Positions 1 to 10,789 of a stretch of DNA of 64,000 nt are shown here, piece by piece (position 1 is the stretch's first letter; every line of letters begins with the position of its first letter). Below the pieces are notes generated by a model, which saw only the letters and a program-made list of their open reading frames with translations, did no database searches and was not told where the DNA came from. Both the position numbers and the translations under genes were made by a program. The stretch is from Yponomeuta sedellus (lineage: Eukaryota; Arthropoda; Insecta; Lepidoptera; Yponomeutidae): NCBI GenBank assembly GCA_934045075.1, contig OW203751.1, positions 7,947,822 through 8,011,821 on the forward strand, in the 5' to 3' direction.

Positions 1-138
1 CCGTCAGCGGGAGGCAAATAAAATTGTTCTTCAGTCCCCTTCTTAAATTGACCGTGATATACTTCCGTTGTGGCTGGCACCAAACCCCGCACACGCCCAC
101 TTAACCTCACGCGAACTAACACCGACCACCTCTCGCAG

Positions 139-255
139 TGAGCCTCTCCACTGGGGCCCAGGAAGAGTCCAGCTCCGAGGCCGAGGAGAGGCCTGCAAAA
201 CCGGCCTTGCCGCCGCGGCCTCGGGCCGGTTCCGTCGACCACTCGAGGCAGCCGG
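139..255 (+). CDS. Gene C exon C1
   Basis: Acceptor TCTCGCAG ends at 138; the donor GTAAGT starts at 256. The exon is 117 nt, phase 1 at both ends, and encodes an acidic Ser/Glu run (EESSSEAEERP) followed by PALPPRPRAGSVDHSRQP. GC content is far above the flanking introns. Confidence 0.75.
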
Positions 256-3200
256 GTAAGTTGGCACAGGCCATCGTGGCCTAGAGTGTGGGGAAGGCCT
301 GTCCGCCACTCTGGTGGCTTGCAGCAGGCTTTTTTGGTGAAAAAAAGCTGCTTTTCCAGGTCAGGTCTTTTGACCTGGTATGTTTTTTTTAAATGTTTAT
401 TTAACCCGCCATTGGTGACGTCAGTTTCACTTACAACATTGGTGACGCCGGTCTCACAGACCCATGATTTGGCCAGCCATTAACTAGTTATCCTACTTTT
501 AGTTAGTTTAGGTTTAATTAATTAATTAATTATAAACATATGTTTGGCAAGAAAACACAAAAAATAATTAAATCACAGCTTGTTTATTACGAATTAAACA
601 ATTGTACTTAAAACACTAAAAAACACTATGGTTTTACGCATATATTTAAAAAATTTCGAAATTAGGAACAGTATTTAACTTTTTGTACTTAAATCAGCCT
701 TTGTCAGTCTTATGACATTGCATACTCTTAGAAATTAAACAAAAAAATATATCCTATTAACAAAAAAAAAAAAGAAAAGCATTCTCAAAAATCACTCTTC
801 TTGGGAGATCAAACAGCTTCTGCAATAAGGTACATCGCTATCCGTTTCGCTATCCGATGATTGCTGTGGGCTTTCCTCGACAGATAAAACTTGTTGTAAA
901 AGAGCCTCAAGACGGCGCTGTTCTCTTTCGTGCGACATTCTGAAACGAATTTTTCATACTAGATAAAGGAATCTGTACCTATATTTATTATGTTTTTAAA
1001 AAATACTATCCATAAAATTATACAAAAATCACATTAATCAAATACCATTCAATAAAATAATTAAGATAAGAGTAACAATAGTACTAAGTTTTGATGTTAT
1101 TCTAAGATTTTTTAAATTCTGTGCTATATTCCATGTAAATATTTTACTTACTTGTTTGGTGACGCCCGGTCTCACGGACCGGGTTGGCAATAAAACTCCG
1201 GAACATGCGTTCGCCGCGAAGCCACGAGCGGCACTGACTGTTTAGGACTTAAAATGAGGCAGCTACTCGAAATCGCAACCCGAATAGACGGCGGGCGAAA
1301 AAGTTATTCGAATTTTTCGAGTCACCCGGTCTCTCAGACATATACGTCACCAATGGCGGGTTAAGGGTTTGGTCACAAGTGATCGTGTCACCCTGACCTG
1401 GTAAGTTGTAAGAGCCTTTTTCACTTTATCTGGTTAGTTGTAAGAGCCTATATTGACCTAGTTTTTGAAAAGAAAGAATGCTCCGTCGTCCACTCGAGGC
1501 AGCCGAGTAAGTTGGCCCAGGGCATCGTGGCCTAGAGTGTGGCCCGGCACAGCCGGCTTTTCTTGGTGAAAGAGGCTGCTTTTCCAGGTCAGGCCATATA
1601 AATTGGTGACTTTATATGACCTGGTAAGTTGTAAGAGCCCATGTTGTCCTAGTTTTTGAAAAGAAAGAATGCTCCCAGGTGAAGCAGCCAGATAAGTTGT
1701 CACAGCCCGTTTTACCATGCCTGGTCAATCTTAAATGAGAGTGTTGGATACACTTAGTATGGCAGCAGGTCAGGCCAGACGAAGAAGAGTCCATCTCCGA
1801 AGCCGAAAAGAGGCATGCCTACTCCTATGACGTCAGAGCTAGTATACAATTTTGATTGATTGACTGTATTTCAATGTCATAAATTCGAGTATTATTCCTC
1901 TACCCAATTCTTCCCGCGGGTGTCGTATAAGGCGACTAAGGGACACAAACCGGGAGGTGGGCGTCCCCTGCAGTACAATTCCACCGAACTGCGATCCCCA
2001 ACCCGCATGCCCAGCGTGGGGATTATGGGCACGACGACGATACCTCTACCTTCCTGCGACGCAGGGGACGCCCCTGCAGTGAGGACATACAAGGGCTGAT
2101 ATCGGATCGGATACCTCTGCCTAGTAAATGCTTAACGGAATTCGGTGCATTTTCAGCATATTTTGTTGCTTGTGAATCAACCCACACTTTATCCGCGCAG
2201 GCCGCAGCGGGAGCGAGCGAGACCTCTCCGCGAAAGCGAGAGAAGTGACGGCGCGGCTGACCGCCGGACCGCGCTCGCGGCCGGCGCAGGAGTCGAAGCA
2301 GGAACCCAGCGTTGGCGATGCGCAGAGTAAGTTAGCAATAATCTGTGGGAATTTATTTATTTTAAAAGGTAAATTTTGTATTATTTCGGTATTATTTTAA
2401 TATATATGTATAGTGTATTATATGTGTAAGTATATATCATTGTTTTTCTTTTTCCTTTTTTTTTTGCACGCCTGCCAACTTTTTTGTTACGTCCTGCGGT
2501 TGACTGGTAGAAAATGCTTATGGCATTAAGTTCGCCAAACCGCCCCGCGGTGCTACACGCGGTTTATCGATTTTCCCATGGGAATAAGATATTTTCTTAT
2601 TTATTAGTGCGATGTAAGAACCTAACTGCAAAGTAGGTACTCGGGGCTGTAAGTGATGTAATTTAAAAAACCTATTTAGAGGCAAAAAATTTCACCCATG
2701 CCGGGATTCGAACCCGCAACCTCTGGCTATCCGTGCCAGCGCTCTTTCAATTGAGGATTTTTAAATTTGTCCTTAGGACGGGTTAGTGCATTAAAAAATA
2801 AAAATAGTATATTATATAATTAATTTAATAGTATATATTTACTTCAGCCAGATGTCGCTGCCTGTACGTAATACGGGGAATAGTGTAGAGGTTCGAAATT
2901 TCACTGATGCCAGTGAGTCGCCCATTAGCTCAGTTGGATAGAGCGCTGGCACGGATAGCCAGAGGTCGCGGGTTCGAATCCCGGCATGGGTGGAATTATC
3001 AAAGTGATGTGTGATTTCTATTTCGTCTCATCAGTCACTGTCTTGTAAGCCTCCACCATTCCGGACTTGGCCCCCGAATTAGAATACCTTCCTTAGCCCA
3101 TTGGGGAGGGATTTAAAATAGGTTTTTTTTATTAAATTAAATTTTGTTGCCTTCATTATTAGCCATTTGACGCCTACTGCAGGACATAGCCTCTCTCATG

Positions 3201-5626
3201 GTTTTCCAAGCTTCACGGTCATGCACCGTCCGCATCTAGCTACTCCCAGCCACCGTAACCAGGTCATGCCATGTTGCCGTAATAAAATAGAATAATGTTG
3301 TAATTAATAATCCGTTTTTTGTCCTGGCAGTGTCCTCAACGCAGCTTTGCTCTGCGCTCACCGAACAGCTGACGCGGACGGCCAGCAAAGTGGCGCAGCT
3401 CTACCGCACTCTGCAGGGGCCAAGTGGCGCCGACAACAGAGCGCTAGTCAGCGGTAAGTAGTGACGATTTGAACAGTAACACGCACTGGCGGTAAGTGAC
3501 AACTGTAAAGGCCTAGAGATGGGATTCGTACTCAGAATTTATTGTTTACTCTCAGGCGGATAAATATGTTTGTGACTGCGCAGCTCTAGCGCTCTCTGCA
3601 GAAACAACATAGCGCTAGTCAGCGGTAAGTGGTAACGATTTGAACTGTAACACACAACCGCGATAATTGTTGACTGTATTTACCTTTAGGCGGATAAATC
3701 AGCGTGCTGTGTGGTGTCGGCCTAGAGAATAGCACCAACCCAATTCTTCCCGCGGGTGTCGTAAAGGCGACTAAGGGACACAAACCGGGGGGTGGGCAGC
3801 ACCGCCCCCTGCAGTACAATTCCACCAAACTGCGATCCCCAACCCGCATGCCCAGCGTGGGGATTATGGGCATTACCCCCCTATGATAGCACAACGCGGC
3901 GCTCTTTAGGGGAGGGCTGTGTCCAGCAGTGGACTAGTATAACCTGACGATGACAATGACGATGACTCTTAGGCGGGTATATATGTTTGAGCTAACAAAG
4001 TGGCGCAGATCTAGCGCACTCTGCTGAGGCCGACAACAGAGCGCTAGTTAGCGGTAAGTAGTGATGATTTGAACAGTAATACACACTGGCGGTAAGTGAC
4101 AACTGTAAAGATTCCTGCTCAGTATTTATTGTTTACTCTCAGGCGGATAATTTGTCTCAAAATATGTTTGAGACTGCTCAGCTCTAGCGCTCTCTGCAGA
4201 AATAACAGAGCGCTAGTCAGCGGCAAGTAGTAACGATTTGAATTGTAACACACAATCGCGACAATTATTGACTGTATTTCACTTTAGGCGGATAAATAGT
4301 GGGCAGGGATACAAATGTTAGCGCTACCGCTTACAGCCGCTGTATGTTTGAGACGAAACTCGGCGCTCGCTGAAACAGTTGCGACAACAATAGTTCGCGT
4401 CTGTACGTAACTTTGAAATTAAACAAAGTCATTGGTACATGCCCAATGGATCGCACTGGGGATCGAACCTGTATCTCTCGCTTGCGACTCTATTGCTCTA
4501 CCCACAGAGCTGTCAACAGCTGTACCATAGAAGTATGGTATAAAATTAATGAAATGAAAAATGTTTATTGAGCGGAATAAAACATGACAGTGTATAAAGT
4601 AACTCTAAACCCCAAACTAAATTAAATTAATGCCACTTCAATCTAAGTTTGACGCAAGTTCTGTGCATTTTACAGAGTTGTATCGTATCTTTCGCAGGCT
4701 TGGAAGCGGCGATCCTTGAAACGCAGAAGGTGCTCCGTGGCGCGGTGTCGCGCCAGAACTCCAACGGCAACGAAGCCCTGAGCAGTCTGTCTTCGGAGGG
4801 CGAAGCCCGACTGGGGGTCGACGCCGCGCGGTTGAAACTGGAGGAGCTGGTGTCCAAAGGTACTAGAACAGCTTAACTTGAAGTGGTAGCTCACCAACTC
4901 AAGCGGAGAGAGTCTGGAAGTTAAAGGGGTGGTGGGAGAGAAAGAGGTAGATGTTTGTATGCCCCCACTGCTGGGGCACGGGTCTCTTCCTGCATCGCAG
5001 GAAGGTTAGGCCATACTCTACCACGGGGCCAAGGCCGTGTTGGTGGAGGATTGTGTGGCAGGGGGATTGTTACTTTAAATAGACAGTGCTAATTAATGTC
5101 CCGTTACCACAGTCTGTTTAGACTGCATTTGAGGCTTGCTTTAAGGAAACGTATCTTCATAAATATGAATGTTAAAGTGTTTGTGGTACACAGACACGAC
5201 GCGAAGGAGTCTAATATAGATAGAAGACACTTTATCGTACAACCAGAACAAAAAGAAATACAACCACGATTTTTAAATATAACTAAGGTTGTCTGGAAGA
5301 GATCGCTTTTAGCGATAAGACCGCTAATTGTATACGGCTTAGATATGTAAGCCTTTTTATGCATGTCGTTTTATGGTGTGTACAATAAAGAGTTCTAATC
5401 TAATCTAATGTACCTATCTAGAAATATAGGCTTCAATAAGTAAGTTATAATTTGAACATACATTGTTACAGAAGCCACGAATGCCAGCGGCAATCCGGCG
5501 ATGTCCCTGATCGAGCAGTATTCGGACATTCTCCTCAACATGATGCAAAACAAGATGGTGAACCAGTTTAGTAATAGTCCACAGAGTTTACCACCCAACA
5601 GCCATAGAGACAATGAGGAGAGTTGA
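139..5626 (+). CDS. Gene C: 3' part of a multi-exon host gene, product not recognised
   Basis: Five exons join in one open frame: 139-255, 2201-2326, 3331-3453, 4698-4859, 5472-5626. Every internal junction is phase 1 with AG acceptor and GT donor. They encode 226 visible residues before TGA; the gene starts left of the window because the first exon has an acceptor and no start. The N-terminal visible part is rich in Ser, Pro, Glu and Arg (ALPPRPRAGSVDHSRQPG). The rest is likely helical: LTRTASKVAQLYRTL, then GLEAAILETQKVLRG, then MSLIEQYSDILLNMMQNKM near the end. No signal peptide or membrane segment is visible. This looks like the tail of a large cytoplasmic, scaffold-like protein; I cannot name the family. 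Copies of the ends of exons C1 and C3 lie in the introns that follow them. Confidence 0.8.
405..1360. mobile_element. Non-autonomous piggyBac-like element with TTAA target duplication
   Basis: The 17-bp ends CCCGCCATTGGTGACGT and its exact reverse complement are flanked on both sides by TTAA (401-404, 1361-1364). CCC...GGG termini with TTAA duplication are the hallmark of the piggyBac superfamily. Related subterminal blocks (GGTGACGCCGGTCTCAC type) occur near 441, 1157 and 1318. The interior is AT-rich, with only a 48-codon ORF on the minus strand (938-792). It interrupts gene C's first visible intron. Confidence 0.8.
792..938 (-). CDS. 48-aa ORF inside the piggyBac-like element
   Basis: Starts MSHEREQRRLEALLQQ and continues acidic (SVEESPQQSSDSETDSD) before YCRSC and a stop. 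An acidic, Ser-rich N-terminus is common in piggyBac transposases, and the element ends support that origin. No catalytic DDD region is present, so this would be an internally deleted remnant. It could also be a chance ORF. Confidence 0.35.
   Translation of the reverse strand: MSHEREQRRLEALLQQVLSVEESPQQSSDSETDSDVPYCRSCLISQEE
1390..1830 (+). repeat. Tandem decayed copies of exon C1 and its donor
   Basis: 1484-1525 repeats exon C1's end (CCACTCGAGGCAGCCG) plus the start of its intron, with a working-looking donor at 1507. 1675-1710 is a second, more diverged copy whose GT is lost (GATAAG). 1776-1815 matches the exon's 5' part (AAGAGTCCATCTCCGA). The last two units begin with GTTGTAAGAGCC and sit about 185 bp apart. 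None is open in the exon's frame. Confidence 0.7.
1895..2040 (+). mobile_element. Fragment of a SINE with LINE-type 3' half
   Basis: Contains ACCCAATTCTTCCCGCGGG and the AACCCGCATGCCCAGCG block seen in ten other places here, most fully at 19951-20204. Both ends are missing. Confidence 0.65.
2041..2103 (+). mobile_element. 3' end of a 5S-derived SINE
   Basis: Matches the last 60 bp of the 5S-derived family (CCTTCCTGCGACGCAGG, then GACATACAAGG). Confidence 0.55.
2201..2326 (+). CDS. Gene C exon C2
   Basis: Acceptor ATCCGCGCAG ends at 2200; donor GTAAGT begins at 2327. The 126-nt, phase 1-1 exon encodes RSGSERDLSAKAREVTARL and then a Pro/Glu/Lys stretch. It reads open only in the frame joined to C1. 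Confidence 0.8.
2475..2600 (-). repeat. Fragment of the family at 46170-46735
   Basis: CGGTTTATCGATTTTCCCAT and ATAAGATATTTTC are the reverse complement of the block found twice at 46170-46735. It is preceded by a retroelement-like tail (GGTAGAAAATGCTTATGGC). Confidence 0.5.
2619..2996. mobile_element. Rearranged tRNA-like MITE
   Basis: A plus-strand piece (2625-2665), an inverted piece (2666-2755), a plus tail (2757-2812) and a plus copy with the tRNA-like box TAGCTCAGTTGG plus B box GGTTCGAATCC (2845-2996). This is the family defined at 62590-62998. Confidence 0.7.
3331..3453 (+). CDS. Gene C exon C3
   Basis: Acceptor GTCCTGGCAG ends at 3330; donor GTAAGT begins at 3454. The 123-nt, phase 1-1 exon encodes SSTQLCSALTEQLTRTASKV and ends RALVS. 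Its last ~50 bp and donor are copied at least three times downstream. Confidence 0.8.
3577..4410 (+). repeat. Tandem copies of the exon C3 end and donor
   Basis: Copies of GCGCAGCTCTA...GAGCGCTAGTCAGCG end at 3624, 4053 and 4222. Donors are GTAAGT, GTAAGT and GCAAGT. Spacing is 171 bp from the real exon end to copy 2 and 169 bp from copy 3 to copy 4; a SINE (3700-3950) separates copies 2 and 3. All three carry TAG where the exon has TAC, so they are non-coding. A fainter fifth unit may lie at 4330-4410. Confidence 0.75.
3700..3950 (+). mobile_element. SINE with LINE-type 3' half
   Basis: Full-length-looking copy: starts GCTGTGTGGTGTCGGCC, ends GTCCAGCAGTGGACTAGTA then a GACGATGAC trinucleotide tail. 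It interrupts the exon C3 repeat array. Confidence 0.7.
4398..4527 (-). mobile_element. tRNA-derived SINE (alpha family), head fragment
   Basis: Reverse strand shows a degenerate tRNA-like head with B box and the family's body (GTACATGCC..., TTAATTTCAAAGTTACGTAC). Better copies are at 37655-38043 and 11560-11947. Confidence 0.65.
4698..4859 (+). CDS. Gene C exon C4
   Basis: Acceptor TCTTTCGCAG ends at 4697; donor GTACTA begins at 4860, weaker than the family's usual GTAAGT. The 162-nt, phase 1-1 exon encodes LEAAILETQKVLRG and ends ARLKLEELVSK, a likely amphipathic helix. Confidence 0.8.
4950..5068 (-). mobile_element. 5S-derived SINE, 3' fragment
   Basis: Carries CCCCACTGCTGGGGCACGGG and CTACCACGGGGCCAAGG, the 3' half of the family described at 60243-60600. 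Confidence 0.6.
5096..5400. mobile_element. Two opposed LINE 3' ends
   Basis: 5205-5280 reads inverted (AGACACTTTATCGTACAACC). 5288-5400 reads forward with GTTGTCTGGAAGAGATCGC, AATAAAG and a TCTAATCTAA tail. The same 3' end occurs at 36129-36258 and 48120-48368. Confidence 0.6.
5472..5626 (+). CDS. Gene C terminal exon C5
   Basis: Acceptor CATTGTTACAG ends at 5471. Encodes EATNASGNP, the helix MSLIEQYSDILLNMMQNKM, then a polar tail ending RDNEES and TGA (5624-5626). A reverse-strand RT fragment begins about 35 bp further on, so the 3' UTR either runs into it or is very short. Possible AATAAA signals occur near 7675. Confidence 0.8.
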
Positions 5627-5659
5627 TAGTGAAGAAGGAAGGAAATGGACAAACTTCGT

Positions 5660-5938
5660 TCATCGTTCGATATGTTCTGTTAAGAAAACGACGAATAGCA
5701 GCGGACCCATAATACTCCTTTGAGGTACGCCGAATGTCATATATGAATCTGAACACATTTCGTAACGTATCATGATGAGTGGTCGATTGATTTGCGTTGT
5801 TAATATAGTTTTACATGTAAAGTAAATCCAATCACGATATCTTTTGTCATTATAAGCATAGTGAGACATTAGTATTGATTGTATTATCATTATTTTAAGC
5901 TTCAAGTTTACTCTGCGATCCGATAGTAGACTTGACAT
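5660..5938 (-). pseudogene. Decayed non-LTR reverse transcriptase fragment
   Basis: The peptide contains FGVPQRSIMGPLLF, the RT motif normally written GVPQGSxLGPLLF, preceded by LTTQINRPLI. Only about 90 residues are open, the catalytic YADD motif is missing, and Gly in the motif is replaced by Arg. It is a 5'- and 3'-truncated remnant antisense to gene C. Confidence 0.6.
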
Positions 5939-5939
5939 T

Positions 5940-7545
5940 TTTAGTTTTAATACCGTTAGTAATTAGCTGATGCCAATGACATTTTATAACCTCTTTTTAA
6001 TTCGTGACGGGTCTGCAATTTCCTGCATTTTTACAAGATACTTTTATTAAAATTATCGATTTTTTCGGCTAACATTTTAATATTGTCTTAATCTGATTGA
6101 GTTTCAACATTGTCTCTTTTTAATATTCAAATAATAAATAACCTTTTCCTAAAAACGAGACCTAGTGGTGTAAAAGAAGAGTTCTTTAGGAGACGCATTA
6201 AAAAAACTGTTAGTGTTTGAGCTGAGTTTTATGTGAAGTTTTTCAATTAATTTCAATCTTTATTGTTTACGAGTTCTTGATAGAAGTCAGTCAACGAGAA
6301 AGATATTTCAAAAAACTTTGATAGGAAAGCTGGCGTGTACATTGTTGGCCACCCGTTGCACTCACATGCTAACATTTCAAACTTTTATTACACTTTCACA
6401 ATAATTGTTTTCACGCAGCTGGTTTTTGTTAACCTCCTCACACTTAAAAAATAACAGTAGAAAACTATAGTAATTTTTTATTTAGTCACGCCTGTTTTTC
6501 TTATTTAGACAATTTTAAGGCTAAAACTGGCAAAATCAAATACAAGTGTTTTATGCCATATTCTTCTTCAATGAACTTAGGTTAGGGTTCATCTGTTGCT
6601 GTCTCATCAATAAAATGAATCAGTATAACCTAATTTCGTATTCCATTTTGTCCAAAATGCCGGTTATTTTATTTTCTAGTGACGGGGTATCCAGCGCCGT
6701 TTTCTATCCAGTATTTCTAGATGGACTGGTATCTGATTGGTACACTTCCAGAGGTCCGGATTCTTTGTGGCCAGAATACCCTGTCTGTATCTGTCTGAGA
6801 CATTTTTTAATATTTACCTGGAGTCAGTGTGGGATATCTGAATGTAGATTAGAAGAAGGAAATACATTGATTCGACACATAACCGTTTAATCTATATCAG
6901 CGTGTGTTCAATAGCGGTGTGTTGGTAGTCTGTTAGAAATGGCTGGCGACTTTGTAGTGGTATCGTGTGATAAAGAAGTATAGGCAAGTATAGACATTAA
7001 AACAGTTTACCATCTTTGTAATTTTTGGTGAAGAACAAAAAATAAACTTATGGTATGCCATCAGCATTAAAAGGAATGTTTTGTATTTTCTAAATTAACT
7101 GTATTGTTTTACTATTTGCCAGTTCTTTTGGGGTCTGTAAGTCTCAACCACGAGTTTGAAAAATGATGTGATAAACGTAGGAAGGTTTTTCTGTTGATGT
7201 TTTAAACAAAAGCCGTGAATTTATAAAAATGTATTTATGTGAAAAATTTTAAGTATCATTCCAATTGCTAGTATAAATAAAAATTTATTGGACCATATTT
7301 AAAAATACTTTAAAATTATACTTAATCTGCTTTGACGGCTGAAACGTAAAAATTTAATTAAAATAATTTTGTGCCGTCTTCAAGTTTCGTCTGTGAATGT
7401 TTTCAGTGCTCCAAAATAAACTTTGATATTAGTTTTAAAGATTCTTACCCCCTGTTTTCCGCACACCAATAATCTTTTAATCCTCTAATACCAGCCAAAT
7501 GCACCAAAAACTGACAGCTGTAAAGGCGGCTCTTCAAGAAGCATT
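5940..7545. other. AT-rich unannotated stretch
   Basis: No recognised gene, SINE or TIR element. The longest ORF (6546-6890, 114 codons) has no motif I recognise and is not supported. It may include gene C 3' UTR or downstream DNA. Confidence 0.4.
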
Positions 7546-7549
7546 CCCC

Positions 7550-7613
7550 ATTGATTCCCAAGTGATTGATCCCAGTCACTCGGTTCCACTAGACCACAAG
7601 CGCTTCAGTGTTT
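7550..7613 (-). mobile_element. 5S-derived SINE, 5' end fragment
   Basis: Matches only the 5' end of the family on the reverse strand (AAGCGCTTGTGGTCTAGTGG type). Confidence 0.5.
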
Positions 7614-7619
7614 AACAGA

Positions 7620-8760
7620 TTGTTAGTGTACAAGAACCTGGGTTGTTCTTTTCTTTAACTCCGTAATAACCAGAAATAAAGTGTAGAGAAAAAGATGTAA
7701 AGAAAGTTTTTTGTGACGCAATTAATCGCTTACGTTAGGGTGAAACGTAACATAAAGGATGACACAAAGTCAAAACACAAAGTGTAATCAACCACAGAAG
7801 TCAAAACTGTCAAATTAGTCAACGGTATTCAGGTATTAGAGGTAATGGTAAATTTAAGAATATCTTACCGCAGTTGCAGTTAAATTTCATTCAAAACTTT
7901 TCTTTTACTACCGAATACCAAAATATAATATTTTATGGGTTGTTTGCCAAGTGAATTACACATTAATTGAGACTGCACGGATTTGTTTGCACTGAACGAC
8001 GAAAATATTAATAGCTTTGTCATGGTTTTTGAAGAGGAACTACGTTTCGTTTAAAAAGAAAACAATTTTAACCTCAATTTTAGGCTGTTTGAAGGAAAAA
8101 GACATTTTACGAAAATTTCTCTTATGTAAATATACTCTTGACATTTTTGTTTCCAATGTACAATATAATATTAACGATAAAATATTTTTATTGTAAACGT
8201 AATTAATGCTAAAATTAAATAACGAATTCGTAACGCAACGTCCGTTAAGTCAATGTTATCGTTAGTGTGTTAAGTGTTTTCTTATATTTTGTGTCACAAC
8301 TATGTAATAAATAAATAAACCCGATTGTTTTGCTAAAATACACTTTATGCAAGCGAATGGTGTACTTCCCCATTGTCGTTTGAGTGTGGTCAAATCATAA
8401 AAAATATGTAAAAAAGTGGACCCATGATGCATCCTTGGGTAGCTCCCGTTGTCATTTATAAAAGAACCTCTAATTTTGGTTTTACTAGCCTATTACCTAT
8501 TGGTCACTATCAAATCTTCTGGTGTAAAGATAAACGTGCCCACCGGAACTTGGCGATTTTAAGCGTTAAACTCATCGGAATAGGATATTATATTAGCAAA
8601 AGAGTTGGGTTTACAATACAATGTCAATATTATTAATAATCTAGATAATAAGTAACGTGCATGTGTGGAAGGGCGTATGAATGGTGTTTTTGCGCGTGTC
8701 GAAAATGTTAACAGTTCGCTGTCAAAGTAGCAATGCAATGTTTTTTGTGGACGGAAAACT
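7620..8760. other. AT-rich unannotated stretch
   Basis: Unique-looking, no motif or repeat recognised, apart from possible polyadenylation hexamers at 7675 and 8310. Confidence 0.35.
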
Positions 8761-8762
8761 TG

Positions 8763-9158
8763 TTAATTGCGGTAAAGTTTTGACAGCTTTCGATACGCGC
8801 CAAAAATAGCAATATTTACTCTGTAGTGTTGGTTGATAATACGAGTATTAATTGACTGTACGGAGCTAACCAGACCTCGCAAAATAAAACATGTACCTTC
8901 TTTCATATTGAGATTTCGATGTTGCTCCAAGTGAAAAGCATCATAATTGTGATTGTTATTTTCAGAACAGATATTCAAAACCGCAGGTTTTAAAAGCTGC
9001 TTCTTGCAGGTATCGGTTATTTCTAAGTTATTGACCCTAGTTTCTTGAAAAATGCTATTACCATTATTCAGATTTACACTTTTTGCAATAACATTCATTT
9101 TACGACAGAAGATATATTTTTTGTCATTCGCGATGCTAGTTAGCCCCGGCTCGCCCAT
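8763..9158 (-). CDS. Unrecognised 131-codon ORF
   Basis: Longest open frame in an otherwise silent region. It starts MGEPGLTSIANDKK and is rich in Asn and Lys (SENNNHNYDAF). A possible donor after NLNMKEG would make it a first exon of about 85 codons. No family, signal peptide or membrane segment recognised and no downstream exon found. It may be a chance ORF in AT-rich DNA. Confidence 0.2.
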   Translation of the reverse strand: MGEPGLTSIANDKKYIFCRKMNVIAKSVNLNNGNSIFQETRVNNLEITDTCKKQLLKPAVLNICSENNNHNYDAFHLEQHRNLNMKEGTCFILRGLVSSVQSINTRIINQHYRVNIAIFGAYRKLSKLYRN

Positions 9159-9159
9159 T

Positions 9160-10200
9160 AAACAAAAGTCCTAGGACTGTAAGTAGTTTTTTGTTTGTAT
9201 TTAATGTTCAAAAAATTGTATTGCCATTTATGAAAAAGACTAATGTTTATTATTATTTACGTTTATACTATTATTAATAATTACCATTATTTTTCGTTTG
9301 TTTTTATAGGAATATTTTTTTAATGCAACAAATACGTTTTAACACTACGCACATGTTTCTAACCTTATTTTTGTTTTTAGTTTTTTTTTCTGCGAGCATT
9401 TTTAAGGAGGAATAAAATTACTTTTAATGATTAATGTTTTTTATTATGTTTATTCTATCCCATAAATGAAACAAGAGGGTTTTAGTCCTAGATAAGATGT
9501 CTTTAGTTAAAGTTGTAACGGTGCAAACCTCTTTCCACCATTTTTATTTCTACCTATCATTTTCAAATATTTAAATTTTGTCACATATTTCGAAATTTCC
9601 CTCATTTTCATCGTTACTACTTTACCCTTCGACCAGATCTGACTATTTTACCTGCTTATCCGTTTTTATCCAGTTTTCTGTTTTATTAAAATATTACTAC
9701 ATATCTACAAATAAAGCCACAATTGAATTTGTCCCAGTGTTTCTTTTTATTATAAAAGATATACAACGTTCCAAAGTAACGCGTCACTGCGACTTATTGA
9801 ACATTACCAATTATTTAGTCCAAAAGCTTTCAAGTTCGGTCCTTAATAGATTTAATCCTATTTCTACAAGTTCACATCTATCATTACAGGCTTATACCTA
9901 ATGTGATGGATAAAACAACAATTTCAATAGGTGTATGTCAAGTAGAACTTAACATGTGATCTTTGCTTAATACTATTTTAACGACATGACAGAAGTAGTC
10001 CACCGCCCCTTGCATTTCTAAGCGAGATGGTAATGCTAGGTTTCTGTATGGTAGAAATAAAAACCATCACCAAAAATAAAATAAAAACCAAAAACAAGAG
10101 CTGAGCCCCACCAACGCCATGCCGGCCCTTCTAAAGAAAAATAGAACATACTTTGTTGAACACAGAAATTATATAAAATTTATTATAATACCTAATAGTC
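9160..10200. other. AT-rich unannotated stretch
   Basis: No gene, RNA or recognised repeat. Confidence 0.35.
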
Positions 10201-10204
10201 GATA

Positions 10205-10562
10205 TCAACTCTTTGTATGTCCCCACGGTGGAGGCAGGGGTCTCTCGCTGCATTGCAGGAAAGCTAGGCCATACTCCACCACGGGGGCCAAGTCCGGGTT
10301 GGTGGAGGATTGTAAGACAGTGGGGAGCCATAATGTCGGAAGTTATCAAGCCGCCCATAAGGCCTTTGACATGGCTTAACGACTGTCGTGAGAGCCGGTA
10401 CCAACGGCTTAACGTGCCGTGCGAAGCACGGAAGCGCTTGGAAAAACTGCCAGTAGTGGTAGTCCCGGGATGGTCACCCATGACCTGACCTGACCGCGCC
10501 TGTTGTTGCTTAACCCAAGTTATTGTTTCCAATCACTGGGTTCTACTAGCCCACAAGCGTAC
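10205..10562 (-). mobile_element. 5S-derived SINE, near full length
   Basis: Reverse strand begins with the promoter-like head (CGTGAC..ACCATCCCGGGAC region) and runs to the GACATACAAAG end. Slightly diverged. Confidence 0.7.
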
Positions 10563-10789
10563 CACTTAAGTATGCCTAACTTTTGGTCGAGACATGTAAA
10601 ATATTACATTACTCTGATCTATCTATTATAGATGATGGTGTGCTTTTTTTACTAAAGAAAATAATATAATTTTGCCGGATCAACTTACTTGACCCTTTGT
10701 TAATTACATGTAGTGCTTAGTAAAAATTTATTTGGAAAACAATATCTAACAAATTTGCAAAAGCAGTTGCAAAGATACGCTGTAAATAC

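Noticed and set aside
2925..2996. Candidate functional tRNA gene (A and B boxes present)
   Set aside because: The acceptor and T stems mismatch, the anticodon loop lacks T33, and the sequence is part of a dispersed MITE.
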